64,000 nucleotides of DNA, taken from positions 1 through 64,000 of the forward strand of contig NZ_JAUSSR010000010.1 in the NCBI RefSeq assembly GCF_030812475.1, read 5' to 3'. The notes beneath the pieces were generated by a model, which searched no databases, was not told the DNA's origin, and saw only the letters and a list, made by a program, of their open reading frames with translations. This DNA is from Pseudomonas lini. Lineage in GTDB: Bacteria; Pseudomonadota; Gammaproteobacteria; Pseudomonadales; Pseudomonadaceae. Shown piece after piece: positions 8,650-19,697 of this stretch. Position numbers and translations under genes: made by a program. Every line of letters begins with the position of its first letter. Position 1 is the first letter of the stretch.

Positions 8650-10543
8650 CCAGTCCGATGAAAAACGCCCTGGCCTCTTGCGTGTTCTTGTCCGGGTAAA
8701 GCCGCTGCACCATGGCTATCTCGGGCCTATCACCATCAAGCCTGAACGCGCCGGTCAGGGCGTTCGTGTTCAGTTCGGGATGATCGGCAGCCACGCGCTG
8801 CCAGTATGCTTCAAGCTTTTTCCAATAGCCGGCAGGGAAGGAATTGCCTTCAAGCAGCGTGACGCTGTTGATTCGGGCGTACGCTTTGAATGGATCGGCC
8901 GAGGGGTCGAGTATTGCCGCCGGAACCTCACGCAGTCGGTTGTTGCGCAAGTCCAGGCGTTTTAATCTGGTCTGATTTTGCAAACCCGTTGGCCATTGAT
9001 CCAGTTGCGCATTGTTCAGGTTCAGCGTCTCGAGTTCGGACAGGCCGGCGAAATCAGGCGTTTTGCCCAGTGGATTACCCGACAGGTCAATGTTCTGCAG
9101 TTTGCTGAGTGTGCTCAGTTTTGCGGCCGTTTGCTCATTGAGCTGAATAAGGTTCGAACTCAGATCCAATGTGCTCAGGTTGGACATTTCAGCTACTGCT
9201 GCGGGCAGGTTATCCAGGGTGGAGCGGGTCACAGCCAAACGTTCCAGGCCGGAGAAGCCCGAGAGGAATGTGTTGGCGCTGTCTGACCAGGTGACGGCGT
9301 CCAGCTCCAACGCCCGGACATGGCTGAAATCCGCTTTCAACGCCGGAAGTGGTTCATTTCCGAGGGCAAGCCTGAGCGTTGAGCCGGTCTGCTGGCGCCA
9401 ACAGCGCTTTATCTCTTCGGCAACTCGTAGCGTCGAGTCTTTCGCTGTTCCGAAAGCCGATGAAGTGGTGGATTGTTTGATCCAGGACTTCAGTTCGGCC
9501 TTGAGCGTGTTGTACTCGGTTTCGCGGCGGGTCAAACGGCCTCTGACGTCGTCTCCCAGTGATCGGATAAAGTCGCTGATCTGATCATCGGTGTGATCCG
9601 GGAACAACTTTCTGGCTCGGGATTCAGCGCCGCGCAGTCGACTGAAAGCCGAGGAAAGCCTGTCCAGCAGTCCCGGACGAGCCGGCTGATCGGCATCGCC
9701 ACGCATCATCCCGCCTGCACCGGCCACCCCGGTTCCCACCCAGCCCTGTACGGCATCGAAAACAATCGGTTCCGACCTTCCCGGGCGTGTCGGGACATAC
9801 CGGTTACGGTTGTCGATGGCCACGGGATCTTCACTACGGACGATGCGCATCACGGCCGCCAATGGAGTTGACGCGTCAAGGTCATGCAGTACCTGATAGG
9901 CGTGGTTGTCGATCTCTACGTACAGTTTGCCGTCGAACCGATGAAGCCCGTCGCTGCCGGGTTCTGCGTCGCTGAAATCCAGGCCCGTGCGAAAAGCCGC
10001 CAGGCGGGTGTCGGTCAACGGGAAGGTGATCGGTTCGAAATCTTCAAGCTTGTGCCACCGCCCGCTATGGGGATCGCGCAGCAGCACCGGTCCGGAGGCG
10101 GTCAATTCGCTGGGAAGTCTGGCGCGGTACAGTCCCGTTTCCGGATCCGTCCCGACCAGTGCGACGCCGCCATCGGCCAGGTCAACGTACCGGCGTCCCT
10201 TGTGAATCCTCAAGCCATCGGCGTTAACGTCCGGCAACCCTGTCGCAGTGCTGAGCCGGTAACGCTCCAGCGACTGATTGACCGGCGTCAGGGGGGCAAC
10301 GCTGGTCATTGTTCCAATGGTTTCGTGAACCGTTACCACCGGTGCCGGCGTGATTGCGTCAAGGTCGGGATCTCCGTTTGTTCTGCCCGGCCGCGCCGGA
10401 TTGCCATCAGGGCGCAAGGTCGGCGAGCCAAAGTCGATGCGGGGCGCAATGTCGGGGCGCGGTGTGCTCACGTCCGACGGTTGATTTGGGTGAATGTGGA
10501 CATCGGCGGAGCCGTTGCCTCTAGTGGGAGGTTTTGGTGACAT
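8522..10543 (-). CDS. LRR toxin-like protein, N-terminal part of a frameshifted LRR-NEL effector
   Basis: 673 residues as read. Residues 1-60 are Pro/Thr-rich and probably disordered. Residues 60-280 form a module shared with the neighbouring paralogue (for example DPETGLYRARLP, GSDGL.R.DGKLYV, NHAYQVLHD, TRPGRSEP). A linker holds the helical LFPDHTDDQISDFI stretch. About six leucine-rich repeats occupy residues 405-545 (NLSTLDLSSNLIQL, LQNIDLSGNPL, LKRLDLRNNRLREVP). The frame stops at 8522 just after the LRR-NEL junction. With the downstream frame it would give a protein of about 965 residues resembling bacterial LRR-NEL ubiquitin ligases, which act on host proteins after secretion. AAGGA precedes the ATG by 11 nt. 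No cleavable signal peptide is evident. Confidence 0.8.
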   Translation of the reverse strand: MSPKPPTRGNGSADVHIHPNQPSDVSTPRPDIAPRIDFGSPTLRPDGNPARPGRTNGDPDLDAITPAPVVTVHETIGTMTSVAPLTPVNQSLERYRLSTATGLPDVNADGLRIHKGRRYVDLADGGVALVGTDPETGLYRARLPSELTASGPVLLRDPHSGRWHKLEDFEPITFPLTDTRLAAFRTGLDFSDAEPGSDGLHRFDGKLYVEIDNHAYQVLHDLDASTPLAAVMRIVRSEDPVAIDNRNRYVPTRPGRSEPIVFDAVQGWVGTGVAGAGGMMRGDADQPARPGLLDRLSSAFSRLRGAESRARKLFPDHTDDQISDFIRSLGDDVRGRLTRRETEYNTLKAELKSWIKQSTTSSAFGTAKDSTLRVAEEIKRCWRQQTGSTLRLALGNEPLPALKADFSHVRALELDAVTWSDSANTFLSGFSGLERLAVTRSTLDNLPAAVAEMSNLSTLDLSSNLIQLNEQTAAKLSTLSKLQNIDLSGNPLGKTPDFAGLSELETLNLNNAQLDQWPTGLQNQTRLKRLDLRNNRLREVPAAILDPSADPFKAYARINSVTLLEGNSFPAGYWKKLEAYWQRVAADHPELNTNALTGAFRLDGDRPEIAMVQRLYPDKNTQEARAFFIGLGDEAEAKLARRAQDLDLLESQLDRGITPRPDISQKSAMANVT
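8566..8571 (-). other. Six-base C homopolymer at the frameshift point
   Basis: On the coding strand the run lies in GGGATTACCCCCCGACC. With five Cs the LRR frame would continue as I-T-P-D-Q-T-L-V-R-R into the NEL frame. With six it terminates after 15 further codons. Confidence 0.7.
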
Positions 10544-10560
10544 GGGTTTTCATCCTTGAA
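9700..10560 (-). repeat. Duplicated 5' module, copy 1 (pair at 12477-13330)
   Basis: The coding sequence for the first 280 residues or so and the leader just upstream of the ATG (TCAAGGATGAAAA...ATGTC) are clearly related in both genes. The two downstream halves are not. This indicates duplication of a start-proximal cassette with exchange of the 3' part. Confidence 0.65.
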
Positions 10561-10724
10561 AAGTTGCCGCATCAGCGCCCATCAATGGTTTGCTGAACTG
10601 CGTTTGGGCTTCATTGCCCATTTTGGTTTATTGAGGGTCAGGGGTTGCGGCGCAGCGGCGGCTCGAAGAGCGCGACATCCAGAAAAACGCCGGCTGGCGC
10701 TCCCGCCGGCCCGCCGCAATTGCT

Positions 10725-13313
10725 TCACGACGCCAGCTCGAAGATCTTCTGTGCCGTCCGGCCATCAATCGTTTCGCGCCAGATGGCCACGTGTGGCAGT
10801 CCAGCCTGTTCATCCCGGCGCTGGGATTCAATGCCCCGTCCGGCCTGCTCGAGCGTTTTGAGATGCCCCCCCTTTACCTTGAAGTTCAACGCTGGGCTGT
10901 CCTGCTTGTCATATTTAAAATGGGCCTCCCAAAGAGGCTCGCCGGTGTGCGCGTCGTTCAACCTGTAGATGTCCAGAAAGTGTTTGTCCTTGCCCTTGCC
11001 CCGCTGCAGCCGAACGTGGGTCTGTCTGACGCTGAGGTGTTCGTGGCTGATCAAATACGCCAGTCGGCCCGCGCTCAGACAGGATTTGTCCTTGTAGAGC
11101 CGGATGCGAATGTTCTCGCCTTCGCTTCTCAGGCGCTGACTGTCTTGCGTCAGGCGCTGGACGAGCACGCCGATGTTGTGCCCGGTCGGATTTGGAGCCT
11201 GTTCGAGCTGTCGGGCCAGGTCGTCGAGCGCTTCGGCCTTGCTACCGAGAAACTCGACGATGTTGGTGGCATTGATTTTTCCCCGCTCATCTTGCCAGGC
11301 GCTTCTCAGGTACGATTCGGACTGATCCAGGTGTTGGCTGGCTTCGGCCATGAGCGCGGTCAGGGGCTTGTTTTGTGCAAATTGTACCCGGCGCCATTCT
11401 CCCTCCCTGCGTTCGTAGGTTCGCAAGACCCGGGCCGGGTTGTTGGGATCCAAGACATCGATCACCTCTTCGTTCGTCACGGTCCGACGCGGTTGACCAA
11501 CACTGACTTTGTCGACCCCGTGGTGTTTGACGCGAAAGATTCGTCTGGGCGTCGGTGCCGGCCCGCTTCTGTCTTGTGCAGGGATGAAGTCGAAATCAAT
11601 GGGCTGCTCGTGCGCCGGTAGCGCCGAGGTGTGTTCCAGATCTCGGTGAAAACGCGCCATCTGGTTCTCAAGTGCGTTTTCGAAGACCTGTATGGCCTCT
11701 GCAATTTCGCGCCGGGAGTTGGCCTGAAGTGAGTCTGCCGGGAGGTCCAGGTTCTCGTACGAGGACCTGATTGCCCCGCTTTGGTCGAGCAGGCCGGTCA
11801 ACGCCGCGATGCGAGCGGCCTCGGGAATGCTCTCGATCCCTCGGAATGCGGACGCAGCCTCAATAAAAGAGTGCGCCAGTTGTACCGCTTCGGAGTCACT
11901 GTTGCCTGGGTCCTCCGTCAGCAGTCGGCTTCGGGCTTCGACCCAGCCGGAGGTTACTTCATGAATCTCCTTCGGGTCATAACCCAGTTCAGCCAGCTCG
12001 AGCTCCGAGGAGCGCGAGCTGGACCGGATTTCATTTGCAACTTGCTGGACCTTTTCCAGAATGTTGCGTTTATTCATCAGGTGTTCGGCGATGGCTTGAT
12101 AGGCAGTCGCCGAGTCATTGATTGGCTGAATCTCCAGCATTTTGCGGGCATCGCTGACAACAATGAGACGGTTGTAACCCGCGACTTTAAATTCCCGAAG
12201 TTCATGCAGTTCGTTTCTATAGACGCCATTTGCTTTAACAAGAATCAACCAGTCGCGTTCGTTCACGTACTTGGTGGCCAGATTTTCCAGCAAAGCGAGT
12301 TCTCTGCGAATTTGCACTTCCAGGAGTATCAGAGCGGTTCTTTCACCTTCTGTACCGATTGCTCTCTCCCAGCTGGACGTCAGTGTGAGTCTCCTCTGCC
12401 TGGTCGCCTCCAGCATGCGGGCCTCTGTTTGCAATTGGCCGATCGGTTCGGCGAATTGCTTTTGCAATGAGCTATTCAGTCCCGTCGGCATCCCGCCCGC
12501 GCCGCCCACACGGGTTCCCACCCAACCATTTTGCCGATCAAAAACAACAGGCTCCGACCTTCCCGGGCGCGTCGCAACGAAAATGTTGTTATCGTCCAGG
12601 GAAACGGGATCTTCTGCCCGGACGATGCGCATCACTGAAGCCCACGGCGATGTTGCCCCAGGATCATGCAGGACCTGATAGGCGTGGTTCTGAATGACCA
12701 CGTAGAGTTTGCCATCCAGTCGATACAGCCCGTCGCTGCCCGGTTCGACTCCTGTGAAGTCCAGGGGGGTGCGAAAAGCCTTCAGGCGGGTCTCGGTCAA
12801 TGGGTAGGTCGTTGGCGTGGTGACATCAAACGGATGCCAGATTCTGCTCTCGGGATTGCGCACGAGCACCGGGCCAGAAGGGGTCAGCTCGTTCGGCAGT
12901 CTGGCCCGGTACAGGCCGGTTTCCGGATCCTTTGCGACATGCACGATGCCGCCGGGGACGTCGACGTACTGGCGGCCCTTGAAGATTCTGAAACCCTGAG
13001 CGTCGGCATCCGGAAGATGGGCTGAAGCGGTGATCCAATAAAGCTCCAGCGGACGTTGCGCAGGCGTTGGAGTCGTTTCAGACACGGAAGATGTCTCGCT
13101 GACCGTTATGGGCGGCGCCGGCGTAATTGCATCAAGGTCGGCGTCCTCCGGTGTTCTGCCTGTCCCCGTGGGTTCCGGATGTCTCCCGGTTGACAGGACA
13201 AAATCGACATGTGGCACAGTGTCAGGGTGCGGTGTGTGCTCGTTCGAGGGGCGCGTGGGGCGGGTGTGAATATCAACTGTGGTTGTGCCTCTGGGAGGCG
13301 GTTTTGGTGACAT
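10725..13313 (-). CDS. Toxin-like paralogue with shared N-terminal module and coiled-coil body
   Basis: 862 residues from ATG 13313, chosen because AAGGATGAAAAAGTC precedes it and because the neighbour starts the same way (MSPKPPxRG). Residues 1-60 are Pro/Thr-rich, and residues 60-285 match the module of the upstream LRR protein, including the GWVGTxVxGAGGM junction. After that the proteins diverge. This one becomes charged and helical, probably coiled coil, with no LRR. The C-terminal 110 residues (HEHLSVRQTHVRLQRG, HFLDIYRLND, GEPLWEAHFKYD) resemble a C-terminal block I recall from large Pseudomonas dermonecrotic-toxin-like proteins. No enzyme motif is recognised. Likely a secreted effector or toxin (inference). 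Confidence 0.7.
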   Translation of the reverse strand: MSPKPPPRGTTTVDIHTRPTRPSNEHTPHPDTVPHVDFVLSTGRHPEPTGTGRTPEDADLDAITPAPPITVSETSSVSETTPTPAQRPLELYWITASAHLPDADAQGFRIFKGRQYVDVPGGIVHVAKDPETGLYRARLPNELTPSGPVLVRNPESRIWHPFDVTTPTTYPLTETRLKAFRTPLDFTGVEPGSDGLYRLDGKLYVVIQNHAYQVLHDPGATSPWASVMRIVRAEDPVSLDDNNIFVATRPGRSEPVVFDRQNGWVGTRVGGAGGMPTGLNSSLQKQFAEPIGQLQTEARMLEATRQRRLTLTSSWERAIGTEGERTALILLEVQIRRELALLENLATKYVNERDWLILVKANGVYRNELHELREFKVAGYNRLIVVSDARKMLEIQPINDSATAYQAIAEHLMNKRNILEKVQQVANEIRSSSRSSELELAELGYDPKEIHEVTSGWVEARSRLLTEDPGNSDSEAVQLAHSFIEAASAFRGIESIPEAARIAALTGLLDQSGAIRSSYENLDLPADSLQANSRREIAEAIQVFENALENQMARFHRDLEHTSALPAHEQPIDFDFIPAQDRSGPAPTPRRIFRVKHHGVDKVSVGQPRRTVTNEEVIDVLDPNNPARVLRTYERREGEWRRVQFAQNKPLTALMAEASQHLDQSESYLRSAWQDERGKINATNIVEFLGSKAEALDDLARQLEQAPNPTGHNIGVLVQRLTQDSQRLRSEGENIRIRLYKDKSCLSAGRLAYLISHEHLSVRQTHVRLQRGKGKDKHFLDIYRLNDAHTGEPLWEAHFKYDKQDSPALNFKVKGGHLKTLEQAGRGIESQRRDEQAGLPHVAIWRETIDGRTAQKIFELAS

Positions 13314-13330
13314 GACTTTTTCATCCTTGA
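12477..13330 (-). repeat. Duplicated 5' module, copy 2 (pair at 9700-10560)
   Basis: Second copy of the cassette encoding the MSPKPPxRG...GAGGM N-terminal module, including the related ribosome-binding region. Divergence is moderate, so the duplication is not recent. Confidence 0.65.
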
Positions 13331-13551
13331 ATGGTTTTCGCATCAGCACCTGTAAACGGAGGCTGAAGGGGCATTTGGCGTCATTGCCGGTTTTTCGCTT
13401 CGCGGATTTGCAAAGCGTGTAAGTATTCAGGTCCGGTTCGGGTTGTATGCGGCATCGGATCAAATAGAAACCGACCACTGTCGTCGGAATTGGTCAAATT
13501 TTGTGCTATATTCCGCGCCCGCGATTTTTCATCTCAACACCGGTCATCGAC

Positions 13552-15855
<2,304 letters not shown>

Positions 15856-15873
15856 GCCTCGTTTGAGCTGAAC

Positions 15874-15901
15874 AGAACGCCAACCTTCGGGTTGGCGTTC
15901 T
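15874..15901 (+). terminator. Hairpin terminator after ygiQ
   Basis: AGAACGCCAACC, loop TTCG, and GGTTGGCGTTCT form a perfect 12-bp stem with a stable UUCG tetraloop, 19 bp after the stop. A short T-poor tail follows, so termination is likely but not certain. Confidence 0.65.
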
Positions 15902-15925
15902 GCGTTATGGAGCTAATGGTGATCC

Positions 15926-16016
15926 CTTGTAGGAGCTGGCTTGCCAGCGAAGGCGTCCTCACTCGCGCCAAAAGCTTCGCTGCGGTGCGGCGATCCGACA
16001 AGCCAGCTCCTACAAG
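15926..16016. repeat. REP doublet
   Basis: CTTGTAGGAGCTGGCTTGCC and its inverted partner GCCAGCTCCTACAAG flank a 50-bp centre. It is the first of two REP structures that fill the 480-bp gap between ygiQ and the transglutaminase gene. Confidence 0.85.
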
Positions 16017-16033
16017 TCCTATGTTGAGGCAAC

Positions 16034-16150
16034 CGGCCCCTTCGCGGGCAAGCCCGCTCCCACAGTGTTTCGAGGTGTACCCAAATTTAATGGTCGCAGC
16101 AGATCCCTGTGGGAGCGGTTATACGGGGATCCGACTTGCCCGCGACGGGC
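16034..16150. repeat. Degenerate REP doublet
   Basis: The left arm CCCCTTCGCGGGCAAGCCCG is intact. The right arm GTGGGAGCGG...CTTGCCCGCGACGGG is interrupted by a short insertion (TTATACGGGGATCCGA). No gene is seen from 16150 to the start at 16335. Confidence 0.75.
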
Positions 16151-16334
16151 CCGAAATTGGTGGCGACAATTCAACTGAACGCCACAAATCCGTGCAACGC
16201 TGTCAAACCAATTTCCCGCATCGCCCGATTTTGGTGCTGTACTGCCTCAAGCAATCGAAGAAAGCGCCAGCGCCGCTGGATGGCATAAGTCTTGCGCCGC
16301 TTTCGATAACGTCCAGGCTCGCAGGAGGCACGCC

Positions 16335-19300
16335 GTGTCGATTCATGTCGCATTGCATCACGTTACGCATTACCGCTACGACCGCGCTGTCGAACTCGGA
16401 CCGCAGATCGTTCGCCTGCGTCCGGCCGCCCACAGTCGCACGCGAATTCTGTCCTACGCGCTCAAGGTCTCGCCCGGGCAGCACTTCATCAACTGGCAGC
16501 AGGACCCCCAGGGCAATTACCTGGCGCGCTTGGTGTTTCCTGAGAAAACCGCTGAGCTGCGGATCGAGGTCGACCTGCTGGCCGAGATGGCAGTGTTCAA
16601 TCCGTTCGACTTCTTCCTCGAGCCCTACGCGGAAAAGATCCCGTTCACCTACGCGGCGGACGAGCGCAAGGAATTGGCGCCGTACCTGGAAACCTTGCCC
16701 CTGACCCCGAAATTCCAGGCTTATCTGCAGGGCATCGACCGCACACCACTGCCCAGCGTGGATTTCCTTGTTGCGCTCAATCAGCGTCTGAGCGAAGACA
16801 TCGGCTACCTGATCCGCATGGAGCCGGGCGTGCAGACCCCGGAATACACCCTCGAACAGGCCTCAGGCTCCTGCCGCGACTCGGCGTGGCTGCTGGTGCA
16901 GTTGCTGCGCAATCTTGGCCTGGCGGCGCGTTTCGTCTCCGGCTACCTGATCCAGCTCACCGCTGACGTCAAAAGCCTCGACGGCCCGTCGGGCACTGAC
17001 GTGGACTTCACCGACCTGCACGCCTGGTGCGAGGTCTATCTGCCCGGTGCGGGCTGGATCGGCCTGGACGCCACCTCCGGGCTGTTCGCCGGCGAAGGAC
17101 ACATTCCGTTGGCCTGTAGTCCCGATCCGGGCTCTGCGGCACCGATCAGTGGCCTGGTGGAGCCGTGCGAGTGCGAATTCACCCACGAAATGTCCGTGGA
17201 GCGAATCTGGGAAGCGCCGCGGGTGACCAAGCCCTACACCGAAGATCAATGGTTGGCGATCCAGGCGTTGGGGAGGCAGATCGATGCCGACCTGCTGGAC
17301 GGTGACGTTCGCCTGACCATGGGCGGCGAGCCGACCTTTGTGTCCATCGATGACCCCGACGGCGCCGAGTGGAACACCGCCGCGCTCGGGCCGGACAAGC
17401 GTCGGCTGTCCGCCGAACTGTTCCAGCGCATGCGCAGGCACTATGCGCCCCAAGGCCTGGTGCATTTCGGCCAGGGCAAGTGGTACCCCGGCGAACAATT
17501 GCCGCGCTGGTCGTTGAACTGCTACTGGCGCCGCGATGGTGTGCCGATCTGGCACAACAGCGCCTTGATCGCTGATGAGCAGGAAGACTACGGTGCCGAT
17601 AGTGAGTTGGCCGGGCGTTTTCTGGCGAGTGTCGCCGAGCGCCTGAAAATTCCGACACGCTTTGTGTTTCCGGCCTACGAAGACAATTTCTATTACCTCT
17701 GGCGCGAGGGGGCTTTGCCGCAGAACGTCAGCGCCGAAGACTCACGCCTGGAAGAACCACTGGAGCGTGCGCGACTGCGCAAAGTCTTCAGTCAGGGCCT
17801 GGACAAGATCATTGGCCAGGTCCTTCCCCTGGCGCGCACAGCCAAGGGCGATCAATGGCAGAGCGGGCGCTGGTATCTGCGTGACGAACACTGCCGGCTG
17901 GTACCGGGGGATTCGCCGCTGGGCTATCGCCTGCCCCTCGGCTCGCAGCCTTGGGTGAAAGCGGCAGAGTATCCGTTCATCAACCCCAATGATCCGAACC
18001 AGGATTTCCCGCCGCTGCCTGAAACCACGCAGCTGCGCAGCCATGGCGACCCTGCGGTGGCTGACGAGCGCGTGCCCGGGATCGACGAGTCCGCAGACTG
18101 GCTGACCCGTACGGCATTTTGCGCCGAGGCGAGGGAAGGCCGGCTGTACCTGTTCATGCCACCGCTGGAACGGGTCGAGGATTACCTGGAACTGGTCAGC
18201 GCCATCGAGGCCACGGCTGAAGAGCTGCATTGCCCGGTGTTGCTGGAAGGCTATGAGCCTCCGAGCGATCCGCGCCTGAGCAACTTCCGGATTACGCCGG
18301 ACCCAGGCGTCATCGAGGTCAATGTGCAGCCGTCCGCCACCTGGGATGAGCTGGTCGAACGCACCGAATTTCTTTACGAAGAGGCACGCCAGACTCGACT
18401 GACCACAGAAAAATTCATGATCGATGGGCGGCACACCGGCACCGGTGGCGGTAACCATTTCGTCCTGGGTGGCGCGACACCGGCTGACTCTCCGTTTTTG
18501 CGCCGTCCCGATCTGCTGCGCAGCCTGATCAGCTATTGGCATAACCATCCGTCCTTGTCCTACCTGTTTTCCGGACTGTTCATCGGCCCGACGTCCCAGG
18601 CGCCGCGTGTCGATGAGGCGCGCAACGACGCGTTGTACGAGCTGGAAATCGCTTTTGCACAAATGCCCGAACCGGGCGAGGAGTGCGCGCCATGGCTGGT
18701 GGATCGGCTGTTGCGCAACCTGCTGATCGATGTCACCGGCAACACGCATCGCGCTGAATTCTGTGTCGACAAGCTGTATTCGCCGGACGGCGCTACGGGA
18801 CGCCTTGGACTGCTGGAACTGCGCGCCTTCGAAATGCCGCCGCATGCACGCATGAGCCTGGCGCAACAGCTGTTGTTGCGGGCGTTGGTGGCGAAGTTCT
18901 GGCGCGAGCCTTATGCGCCGCCGAAGCTGGCGCGCTGGGGCACCGAACTGCACGACCGATTTTTGTTGCCGCACTTTATCGAGCAGGATTTCGCCGATGT
19001 GATGGTCGATCTCAATGCTGCCGGCTATCCCGTGCGGGCCGAGTGGTTTGCAGCGCATCTGGAGTTCCGTTTTCCCAAGGTCGGTGATTACGCGGTCAGC
19101 GGTATCGAGCTGGAAGTACGCCAGGCGCTTGAGCCTTGGCATGTGCTGGGCGAGGAGGGTGCGGTCGGTGGCACGGTGCGCTACGTGGATTCGTCCCTGG
19201 AGCGCTTGCAGGTCAAGCTCACGGGCTTGCCGCCCCAGCGTTATCTGCTGACCTGCAATGGCATTCCCGTGCCATTGCAGCCTACCGGTCGGGTTGGCGA

Positions 19301-19610
19301 GTTTGTGGCAGGCGTGCGTTTTCGCGCCTGGCAACCGGCCAACTGCCTGCAGCCCACCATCCCGGTTCATGCGCCACTGGTGTTCGACCTGCTCGATACC
19401 TGGATGCAACGCTCGCTGGGCGGCTGCCAGTACCATGTCGCCCATCCGGGCGGGCGCAACTACGACAGCTTGCCGGTGAACGCCAACGAGGCCGAGAGCC
19501 GGCGGATGGCGCGTTTCTTCCGCATCGGACACACGCCGGGGAAACTTCCTGTACCGAATGTGGAAATTAACGACGAGCTACCGATGACGCTCGATTTGCG
19601 ACGTTTCTAA
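16335..19610 (+). CDS. Transglutaminase-like / DUF2126 protein
   Basis: 1091 residues starting at a GTG six bases after a perfect AGGAGG. The N-terminal bacterial transglutaminase-like region (about residues 1-290) carries a Cys-His-Asp triad visible as SGSCRDSAW, DLHAWCEV and GLDATSG. The rest is DUF2126, with motifs such as LTMGGEPTFVSIDDPDG and TGGGNHFVLGG, which in this family resemble an amidoligase or glutamine-synthetase-like fold. It forms a cluster with a circularly permuted ATP-grasp/alpha-E protein and a second transglutaminase. Such clusters are proposed to build or crosslink a peptide-like product, but the substrate is unknown. A large antisense frame is a shadow. Confidence 0.9.
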   Translation: MSIHVALHHVTHYRYDRAVELGPQIVRLRPAAHSRTRILSYALKVSPGQHFINWQQDPQGNYLARLVFPEKTAELRIEVDLLAEMAVFNPFDFFLEPYAEKIPFTYAADERKELAPYLETLPLTPKFQAYLQGIDRTPLPSVDFLVALNQRLSEDIGYLIRMEPGVQTPEYTLEQASGSCRDSAWLLVQLLRNLGLAARFVSGYLIQLTADVKSLDGPSGTDVDFTDLHAWCEVYLPGAGWIGLDATSGLFAGEGHIPLACSPDPGSAAPISGLVEPCECEFTHEMSVERIWEAPRVTKPYTEDQWLAIQALGRQIDADLLDGDVRLTMGGEPTFVSIDDPDGAEWNTAALGPDKRRLSAELFQRMRRHYAPQGLVHFGQGKWYPGEQLPRWSLNCYWRRDGVPIWHNSALIADEQEDYGADSELAGRFLASVAERLKIPTRFVFPAYEDNFYYLWREGALPQNVSAEDSRLEEPLERARLRKVFSQGLDKIIGQVLPLARTAKGDQWQSGRWYLRDEHCRLVPGDSPLGYRLPLGSQPWVKAAEYPFINPNDPNQDFPPLPETTQLRSHGDPAVADERVPGIDESADWLTRTAFCAEAREGRLYLFMPPLERVEDYLELVSAIEATAEELHCPVLLEGYEPPSDPRLSNFRITPDPGVIEVNVQPSATWDELVERTEFLYEEARQTRLTTEKFMIDGRHTGTGGGNHFVLGGATPADSPFLRRPDLLRSLISYWHNHPSLSYLFSGLFIGPTSQAPRVDEARNDALYELEIAFAQMPEPGEECAPWLVDRLLRNLLIDVTGNTHRAEFCVDKLYSPDGATGRLGLLELRAFEMPPHARMSLAQQLLLRALVAKFWREPYAPPKLARWGTELHDRFLLPHFIEQDFADVMVDLNAAGYPVRAEWFAAHLEFRFPKVGDYAVSGIELEVRQALEPWHVLGEEGAVGGTVRYVDSSLERLQVKLTGLPPQRYLLTCNGIPVPLQPTGRVGEFVAGVRFRAWQPANCLQPTIPVHAPLVFDLLDTWMQRSLGGCQYHVAHPGGRNYDSLPVNANEAESRRMARFFRIGHTPGKLPVPNVEINDELPMTLDLRRF

Positions 19611-19697
19611 ATCGTACGCGACGCTCGGATTTTTCGTCTATCCGGGCGTCATGAGCCTGCGTTAGTCTGACCGTTCCTGCTGTCTGCCGAGCTTTCC

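Noticed and set aside
13314..13551. hrp-box (GGAACC-N16-CCACNNA) upstream of the toxin-like genes
   Set aside because: A GAACC occurs on the minus strand near 13435 but no matching CCAC half lies at the right distance, so type III co-regulation is not supported by sequence.
17742..19532. 596-codon open frame antisense to the DUF2126 gene
   Set aside because: It has no domain signature or ribosome-binding site and is covered by a clear gene on the other strand.
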